Source of the DNA: Cenococcum geophilum 1.58
Lineage: Eukaryota; Ascomycota; Dothideomycetes; Gloniales; Gloniaceae
Assembly (NCBI GenBank): GCA_001692895.1
Contig: KV748261.1
Location: 62,001 to 126,000 of the forward strand
Length of the DNA: 64,000 nucleotides
Direction: 5' to 3'
The position numbers and the translations under genes are program-made. The notes under the pieces are model-generated. The model was not told the origin of the DNA. It ran no database searches and worked only from the letters and a program-made list of their open reading frames with translations. Positions 56,721 to 64,000 of the stretch are shown piece by piece. Each line of letters opens with the position of its first letter. Within the stretch, counting starts at the first letter, position 1.

Positions 56721-58589
56721 AGCGGTGGCGATTGATCAGGATATCCGCGGGGTGGAGCGAGACAGGCTAAAGGAAGGACGAAGAAACAGGCAGAGCTGAA
56801 GTTGGAGACGTGCAGCTCGGAGTGATGTTTGGAGGTTGTTGGGAATACGAAGGGGCGATAAGAAGGCAGTCCCAGGTTCTGTTGAAGCAATGCGGCTTCT
56901 CGTCAGCGATAGATGAATATTGCCGATAAGGTGAATTAAGGTGCAATGGGAGGATGCAGGATGATGCTGGTGTCCGAAGAAGACGCACGAGCGCTGCACG
57001 TCTTCACTTGCCCGCCGACCGCGGAGAACTGCAAGGCGAATTAGATGGCGAGGAGAATGAACGAGGCTGCTCCTGAGCTAGAGCGAAACTGATGGAACAG
57101 CCGAGATTCTGACTTGGAGCTGCTTGGCAGCGAGCGGAGGCGAAGAGTAGCAAAGGAGGGGAGGGTACAAACGTATCCAACCTGCCCCCAAGCGCGATGT
57201 TGCAGTGAATTGGCTGGCTTTTGATGGGCAATGCTTCGCGGGAAAGCTGGAAAGTGATGCAGTTCATGTTTCTTTGCCATGACCGAAAAACGTGTGTTTG
57301 TTGCGTCATGTGTATTTCCTCCCCGCGCGTGACTGCTCCCGGCCACAACGACACCTGGGTACTTGGCTGATGGACAAGAACTTAAAGCACACTGCGGCGA
57401 ACCCTTCCACTAACCCTTCCGTTACCCTAAGGGCATCCATGAACCACTCCGTCGCTATTTGTGTCTTAGCACTCGGAAATGGTCTGCGCATATTCTTATC
57501 AGACTGCAAATCGACTCGTTACTCCGTTTCCAAGCTCTCCGCTTCCAGCTCAGGTGCAACCCCCCCCATAGGGAGCAGTATGTACGTGTTCCCGCTGTCC
57601 CGCGTGTGTTTCAACCTTTGCATGCTCTTCTCAAGCATTAGAGATATCTCTCGAGCCGTTAACCATCATGCACCAATTAGCGTCTTCGGATTTTGAAACT
57701 GTAGATCGTTGCTATTGCTGGGCCTGTTCGGAAAGCTTGCCTTACTTGATGTTGGTGGCAAGCCGTTGTTGTTCACCAGCACAGGGGGCAGACGATCTCA
57801 GTAAACTACGTAACTACGAAATCTTTTCAGCGAATCTCACAAATACTGGCAGCCTTGCTGCAGCACACTGGCCGAGCAAAGAATCAAACCCTAGAGCGTA
57901 CAGCGAATACATTATATGAGTCTGTTGCTTGAGCCCACTTTGGTCCTCTGTGCTTTGATACCGAGCGACACATGGTGTGCAGAGCTTTGAACAGCTAGAT
58001 GTCCGTGACTGCGCGCGAGCTAAAAATCGAAGTCCAGGGACCGGCAGTGACGCAGTTTACTGTGCTCCAGTATCTGATGCACAGGTCTCAGGCATCGCGT
58101 CTCACTGCAAGAAGGGTTGCTATCTACACGCGCTGGCCGGTCTCTCCTCTTAGTATATATTGTTCTGCTTGGCCCTGCCTGCCCTATCCTCCCCGCACGC
58201 AGCTGACGGACCTGTGTTGCGCCTTCTCCTGTGCTTCCTTTTGCCTTCCTTCTTTCTAGATTTGTTCTAGAAAAGCCCCGCATCCGTGGAAGCGACCATC
58301 GTAATAACCTGCGTACCTGCCCTCGCCCTCACCAAGTTGCCCACACGACAATTCAATTACACCCAGGCTGTCTTCGCTACAACCAGAACAACTTAACCCG
58401 GCACTCTGCATACTCCTATCTCTTCGCCCTGATATTATTGTGCCCTGGGCTTGCTTCCTTTCCCTGCTCGCTTCGGGCCCAAGTTACACGGCCGCATCAT
58501 CCCTGCGCCTTTGGCCTTCTCGCGAACCAACATCAAAGGAGTTGCGGGCCCACAACGCAACTCGACCCCTCCCTCAACTCATCATCTCA
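56721..58589. promoter_or_regulatory. Shared divergent promoter region, CBM48-like gene / PKA regulatory subunit
   Basis: 1.87 kb between two divergent start codons. The right third (58140-58590) is pyrimidine-rich with CCTTCCTTCTTTC-type tracts, typical of fungal core promoters and long 5' leaders. Open frames at 57292-57696 and 58231-58647 look non-coding; the latter may include upstream ORFs in the PKA leader. Confidence 0.6.
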
Positions 58590-59972
58590 ATGTCGCTCCC
58601 ACCCGACTACTCCAATGAGATCTCTGCCCTCAATCGCGAAATACTGAAAGCACAGCCCTCCGACGTCCTCCAGTTCTGCGCAAACTTCTTTCTCCGTCGC
58701 CTTGAATCCCAGCGCGCTGAATTCCTGCTCTCTCAGCAGCATTCCTCACAGAAAGGCGGTGGCATGGCCGAAAGCACGTTTCCCGGAAACAACCCCTTTG
58801 GCACTTCTCCAAGCAGCGGGATTATAACTAGTGGAATGCACCGTTTGGAGGAGGAAGAAGAAAACGACACCATTGCCTCCCCAACCGCGTCATCATTCCC
58901 AAGAGCAAACGTGGACAGCAGCCAAACCAGCAAAAACGGCGAGAGCTCCTTTGGCAACTTTAGTGGTTTTCAAGCTTCAACAAATCGCTCTCAAGGCCTC
59001 AAGTCTCAACCACCATCGGCTATGGACTCTCAGAGCTTTCCAAGTAATTACAATATGAATAGGCGGACCTCAGTATCTGCGGAATCCCTCAACCCAACCT
59101 CCTCCCTCCACGATAATTGGACACCTCCATATCACCAGAAAACATCTGAACAGCAGGCACGCCTGCGAGCGGCCGTCTCCGGCAACTTCCTCTTCTCTCA
59201 TCTCGACGACGAACAATCAGCTCAGGTTTTAGGCGCGTTGCAAGAGAAGCCTATACCCACAAAGGGCATTAAGGTCATCCAACAAGGTGACGTCGGAGAT
59301 TACTTCTACGTAGTCGAGAGTGGAGCATTTGACATTTTTGTCAATAAATCTGGCAAGCTGGAAGCTGGACCTGATGGCCTTGGCAGCAAGGTTGGATCTG
59401 TTGGTCCCGGTGGCTCTTTTGGCGAGCTAGCTCTCATGTACAACGCGCCTAGAGCAGCGACCGTCACTTCCACTGAGCCGTCAACCCTCTGGGCGCTCGA
59501 TCGCGTGACTTTCCGCCGCATCCTGATGGACAGCGCCTTTCAAAGGCGCCGGATGTACGAAGGTTTTCTCGAAGAAGTACCACTTCTCTCCTCATTGACA
59601 CCCTACGAACGCTCTAAAATCGCCGACGCGCTTGAGACACGCAAATTCCCCGCCGGTACAACAATCATTAAGGAAGGCGACGTGGGAGAATCTTTTTTCA
59701 TCCTCGAAAGCGGAGAAGCTGAAGTATACAAACGAGGTGTTGACAAGGCCGTCAACCGATATAAGAAGGGCGACTATTTTGGTGAACTTGCTCTCCTTAA
59801 TGATGCTCCACGCGCTGCCTCCGTTATTAGCACTAAGGAAGTTAAGGTTGCTACCCTGGGTAAGGACGGTTTCCAGCGCCTGCTAGGGCCTGTCGAGGGA
59901 ATTATGAGACGAAATGACCCGAGTAAGCTCGGGATGGATGATGGAGTAGATCCCTTAGCTAAAGTGAGATAG
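58590..59972 (+). CDS. pkaR: cAMP-dependent protein kinase regulatory subunit
   Basis: 460 residues from MSLPPDYSNE; the frame is open upstream to 58440, but the family start and the dimerisation domain begin at 58590. Residues 8-50 form the dimerisation/docking helices (SNEISALNREILKAQPSDVL). An inhibitory pseudosubstrate-type site, RRTSVS, is at 158-163; its Ser makes it the autophosphorylated type. Two cyclic-nucleotide domains follow, with phosphate-binding cassettes FGELALMYNAPRAATV (277-292) and FGELALLNDAPRAASV (397-412). It holds the catalytic subunit inactive until cAMP binds. Intronless. Length is normal for filamentous ascomycetes. Confidence 0.97.
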   Translation: MSLPPDYSNEISALNREILKAQPSDVLQFCANFFLRRLESQRAEFLLSQQHSSQKGGGMAESTFPGNNPFGTSPSSGIITSGMHRLEEEEENDTIASPTASSFPRANVDSSQTSKNGESSFGNFSGFQASTNRSQGLKSQPPSAMDSQSFPSNYNMNRRTSVSAESLNPTSSLHDNWTPPYHQKTSEQQARLRAAVSGNFLFSHLDDEQSAQVLGALQEKPIPTKGIKVIQQGDVGDYFYVVESGAFDIFVNKSGKLEAGPDGLGSKVGSVGPGGSFGELALMYNAPRAATVTSTEPSTLWALDRVTFRRILMDSAFQRRRMYEGFLEEVPLLSSLTPYERSKIADALETRKFPAGTTIIKEGDVGESFFILESGEAEVYKRGVDKAVNRYKKGDYFGELALLNDAPRAASVISTKEVKVATLGKDGFQRLLGPVEGIMRRNDPSKLGMDDGVDPLAKVR

Positions 59973-61381
59973 AAAACAGTGCAATTGTAGCTGCGTGCTC
60001 GGGGACTTGTGCGATTATCGGTAATTCTCATTGATACAAAGATTTACTAAAGAACCGTCTGACATGAATGGGACATGAGCTGGTTGCGAATTGCGTGTGG
60101 GGGAATGGACGGAATGAGTTTTTGTCGGGCTTGACCTGCTTCGGTCGGAGCCTTTTCGTACAATTGTGATTCTTGATCAACTCTTCCTATCTTTGCTACT
60201 TGGCGTTTGATGTACCCTTATCCTTCCTCACTGTCACTAAGATGACTCTGCTAAGGAACTCCAGAGAAGTGGTTTGAGGCAGAGCTCGGATTTGTAATAG
60301 TCAGGATTATTATACTCCAATCATGCATCGACTTGAATCTGTGTATCTGTTGTATTTACATTTTTGCTGCCTGTGAAGGTTGTGCATTGGAAGGACATTT
60401 GATGTGTCGTTACTCCCATCGACGCAGTATACGCCATCAACCACCAACTCATGAACTGCGTCAATTTGCTGTCTGGCGTCTGCAATTTTATTACACTCAG
60501 TTCGGGTGGGCACCGTGGCGTTCTCGGCGGGATAGTAAGCAGTGATTCCTATCATGTTCATGAGGGCACCTGTTTCGAGACCGCCAGCAAAAAGTAATTG
60601 TACGAAGTAGATCGAAATTGATCTACTTGTATTTAAGTATTTCGATTGACCGTTAGTGTCTTAAGGGCCTTGGATGGCTTTCTACACTCCACCGTACGTT
60701 TAACTTGGGGAACTGGCTATGTAGAAAACATGCATTCATCTCTAATTTACTGGGGCTCGAGGGCGTTCTGAGGGTTGAATAAGGATATTTGCTGTTGTGA
60801 ATGCTGAAATGCGCGGAACTGGTGATCAAAGGAATCCAATATTCAATGTAGTTAACGTGGTATGAGCATGATTGCAAGACATTGCTTTTTTTTAGTCATC
60901 AATCTCCATGAAGACTTCCAGTCCCTGATAGCGACTAGACACTATTCTGAAGTATTTAGTGCTCGACCGCAGTTTGAACGCACCACTGAGTCCTCATCAA
61001 TATTTAGCAATAAACCTAGGCGCTCGAGCTACAAGCAGCAGGCATTCATGCATCACTTTTGCTCAACTGTCTTGTCTCGAATAATGGCGACGGAATAATC
61101 GTCTCCTTAGCGAAGTCGTCTTCCCCACCCTTACCTGACATAGTAACGTTATCCCCGAGTCCAGGATACCTCGGTCCCTGCCGAATCCGCTACCACTCTG
61201 CTATCAGACCCTCGCAGATGGCAGCGGAGGGGCAAAAGAAAGAGGCAAGTGTTCCCTGAAATTGCCTGCCAGCCATGCCGTCATGTAGATCGCATTCACA
61301 ATTATATATCCCAGGTGAAGTTCACATTCCACTCTCTTATTTCTGTTCTAATTGTGAGGGTAGGGCTCACGACAGTTTTCA
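59973..61381. other. Intergenic region between PKA regulatory subunit and Atg22-like gene
   Basis: No supported gene in 1.4 kb. A perfect 9-bp inverted repeat AAGTAGATC / GATCTACTT with a 6-nt loop lies at 60605-60628. Short frames overlap on both strands without domain evidence. Confidence 0.55.
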
Positions 61382-63122
61382 ATGGCATCAAACGACCCTG
61401 GTCTTGCGCCATTCACTGCGACGGCAGAAGATCCGACGAAAGGTGCTATTGATGGCAGTACAGGTGCAGAGACCGATAGGCCTGTCGCTCCGGACCAGTT
61501 TGATGAGAAATTCGAAGCAACCAAGTGGGAGATTTGGGCATATTACGCGTGAGCAAGTTCCATTGAAATTCTCTACTGTACCCTTTCAATTCCACAAACA
61601 ATGACTGGCCTTGGAGTAACACTAGATTATTTTGCTAACGCACAACCAGCTACTACATTGGGAACAATGGCTTAACTCTCTTCAACTTCGCTCCAACCGC
61701 CTTCCAAAACCTTCTCTACCAAGCCGCTGGCGACAGCGAGACCCTCTACTTCGCCGGCCGCAATAGAAAAATCGATAGCATTGTCTTACTTTCTAACGGA
61801 ATATCATTTGCTATCCAAATAGCTGTATTTCTCGTCATCGGTTCCTTTGCTGATTTTGGCTCCTGGCGCCCGAATATCCTCATCGTTCTGTCCATAATCG
61901 CGTATGCCATCGGCTTCGGGTGGCTGGGTGTACATACAGAGGAGAAATGGCGAATCGGATTGGGATTATATATAGTCGGACTGATTGCATATCAGACCAC
62001 ACTTACGTTTTGGACCGCAGCCTTCCCGGGGCTAGCAAGAAATACCCCAGCATTAAGGGAGAAGGCTGAGCAGTACGCAGAAGGCATGATTACAAGGGAA
62101 GAATACGATTTCGCAGACAGCATGAAGAGGAATGAGCTGTCCAACACCGCATTTTATATTCAATCGCTCGGTGAGATTGTCATCTTGGCTGTGATTGTAG
62201 GAATTATGTTTGGTTTGAACGTAAATGCGAGCACAGCAAATAACAATTGGGGCCTCAGCGCGCTGATAGCATTCGCAACTGGCGTATGGATTCTCCTGAG
62301 TCTCCCGTGGTTCATAATGGAGAAAAGAAGGCCGGGACAAGATCCGGGGACGAATATTGTGCTGGCTGGATGTAAACAGCTTTGGGTCGCTATCACACAA
62401 GTTTGGAAGCTGAAGCAAAGCTTGTTTTACCTAATCGGTAAATACTTTCCTATGATGTTAAGAGACTTTTGATTGACACTAATTACTTCCCAGGCTATTT
62501 TCTCCTCGGTGATTCTCTCAATACGACCGTCACCGTTATCGGAACTCTCCAAAATAGTATAGTCACCTACAATAGCCTTGAATTAACCTACCTCCTTATC
62601 GTTGGCATCACCGCTCAGGCGGTTGGAATATATTCTTTTTGGTCCGTCCAGCGCCGATACGGCCTGCCCACAAAAACGATGTTCAATGTGGTCGCCGTTG
62701 GCATCATCCTTCTTGATGGCTGGGGCATGATCGGTATTTGGAGTCAACGCTTCGGCTTCCATCACGTCTGGGAAGTCTGGGCCTACCAAGCCTTTTATGG
62801 GCTTTTTGTGTGTCCGTGGTACAGCTATTCCCAAACGATGATCTCAGAAGTAACGCCCAGAGGCAAAGAGTTTTTATTCTTCAGTCTTTTCAGCATCATT
62901 GGGAAGACGAGCGCGTTCATCGGTCCTCTGGTTAGTAGTGCTATTATTGACGATACTGGAAATAACTCGACTCCGTTTTATTTCTTATTTAGTCTTAGCT
63001 TAGTTAGCTTTATATTTTTGCTGTTCTTTGTGGATGTGAAGAAATCTAGAAAGGAGCAGGAAGCATTCTTGGAGGAAGAAAGCATCAGGAGGAAGGAGGT
63101 GGGAAACAAAGCCAACGTATAG
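61382..63122 (+). CDS. atg22: Atg22-like vacuolar transporter (MFS/UMF1 family)
   Basis: Three exons: 61382-61548, 61650-62437 and 62494-63122. The introns are GTGAGC...ACCAG (101 nt) and GTAAAT...CCCAG (56 nt). Product 527 residues. A polar N-terminus (MASNDPGLAPFTATAEDPTK) is followed by KWEIWAYYAYYIGNNGLTLF, the family's first membrane-proximal block. About eleven to twelve membrane segments follow, including RPNILIVLSIIAYAIGFGWL, PGLARNTPAL, SLPWFIMEKRRPGQ, QAFYGLFVCPWYSYSQTMIS and FIGPLVSSAII. The C-terminus is charged and cytosolic. Family role: efflux of amino acids from the vacuole after autophagic breakdown. Fungi often have several paralogues, so which one this is cannot be fixed. 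Confidence 0.92.
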
Positions 63123-63640
63123 CTGAACTGGTGCTGAGATCCGACGTTTTCACAACGGATACGTAAAATAAACTTTGTCAACACATCATCTCGTCTCGAC
63201 TCAGAAAAGGGCCCGCGAAAAGTTTCAAGTCTTCCACACTGTCATCTGTCATAAAGAGTGCCGATGATGTTTCCCATGTAGCGTCATCTTGCGTCCGTTG
63301 GGGTCTAGCGAATCAATCAGGTGAGATAATAGCTACAGCAGTATGCCGTGTTGTTTGTTCTTTTGGTTTTATGCTCTGCTCGTATTTGTTGAGATAAAGG
63401 GAGCATTTATAACGGCCATTCAAGCTACAATATTTCCCTTACAACCGAGTGTCATAAGCATTCTTAATGAATACCATTCGGTCGAGAAGAAAATATATTT
63501 AGGGTAGATTTAAACGTTCGATTTGATAGGCCTCTAGTTAATACGGAGTCCGTGGACTTCGAATTTCCTGTCCCATGTGCTAATTATATCAACATGCACT
63601 CGGTGTTTCTTACAGTCGTGTTTTGGAGTGCCTTGAGTAA
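63123..63640. other. Intergenic, no gene seen
   Basis: Normal composition with AT-rich patches; short frames only. Confidence 0.5.
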
Positions 63641-64000
63641 AAAAATTCGTCAGAGTTTACATACAATGTTCAACTTGTTCCTGAAAGTGGTGATGTTCCC
63701 GAATATTTTTCATCACTGAGCCCTCGGGACATCCTCGGCTACCTAGCTGTGTTCATCCACGGTTTACCAGTAGAGCTACTTCCACCTTCACAACTGGAAT
63801 TTACAGCATGGGAGGCTCCCGGTAAACCCCCGAAAGTAAAAACGAAACCTTTCATCCCACCATTCATCGGCCTTCGAACTTTGACAGAAATCGTACGTAT
63901 CTGTACTCGTCCATCCGTCGACCAGATTTTCAAGGGTCAAATGAACCTGGATGACCTCCTTGACGCAGCTATCAGCATTCTACTAGATGGTCCATATGCA
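63641..64000 (+). CDS. Open coding-like segment running off the right edge, unidentified
   Basis: A frame open from just after TAA at 63638-63640 to the window end. It reads SPRDILGYLAVFIHGLPVEL, FIGLRTLTEIVRICTRPSVD and MNLDDLLDAAISILLDG. Composition and helix-like periodicity look protein-coding. There is no good ATG at its start; a TCAG at 63650-63653 could be a splice acceptor, so it may be an internal exon. Family not recognised. Confidence 0.4.

Noticed and set aside
57292-57696. 134-codon frame in the divergent promoter
   Set aside because: Overlaps other short frames, no domain, lies in a likely regulatory region.

Overview
The window looks like a filamentous ascomycete chromosome (Pezizomycotina; the class cannot be fixed from sequence alone). 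Genes carry short GT...AG introns of about 50-100 nt. The conserved genes are typical of filamentous fungi: a PLD1-type phospholipase D, a fungal PKA regulatory subunit, an Atg22-type permease and a CBM48/AMPK-glycogen-binding-like protein. A long AT-rich block shows the signature of repeat-induced point mutation (RIP), with CAA/CAG codons turned into TAA/TAG throughout recognisable transposon proteins.

Layout. (1) 1-3294: 3' two thirds of a phospholipase D gene. (2) About 3797-37310: gene-free, RIP-mutated transposon nest. Tc1/mariner-type ends with TA duplications bracket 3799-35934. Inside are a chromodomain Ty3/gypsy element (4007-18269, coding on -) whose 3' LTR is split by a second chromodomain gypsy (12079-17991, coding on +); a Ty1/copia element (18298-24897); a complete Tc1-like element (25201-28033) itself split by a 1.5 kb TIR element full of tandem repeats; and a tyrosine-recombinase retrotransposon with the A1-B1-A2-B2 split repeats of Ngaro elements (28061-32797). 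A 130-bp MITE and two solo LTRs inside these elements are nearly free of RIP. Tandem arrays (12-, 20- and 21-bp units) fill 33.5-35.3 kb. (3) 37.3-41.7 kb: sparse, with two small putative membrane-protein genes and low-complexity tracts. (4) 41708-46591: three hAT elements, each with a perfect 8-bp target duplication. (5) 47077-63122: normal gene-rich DNA. It holds a large SAP-motif nuclear protein (-), a small Cys-rich membrane protein (-), a secreted Asp-box glycoside hydrolase/sialidase-fold protein (+), a small Rossmann-like protein (-), a CBM48/Crp1-like protein (-) divergent from the PKA regulatory subunit (+), and an Atg22-like vacuolar permease (+). (6) 63641-64000: an open reading segment running off the right edge.

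The host genes are not an operon or biosynthetic cluster. The main interest is the nested transposon archaeology: most boundaries can be placed to the base from target duplications and equal LTR lengths, so the order of insertion can be read directly.
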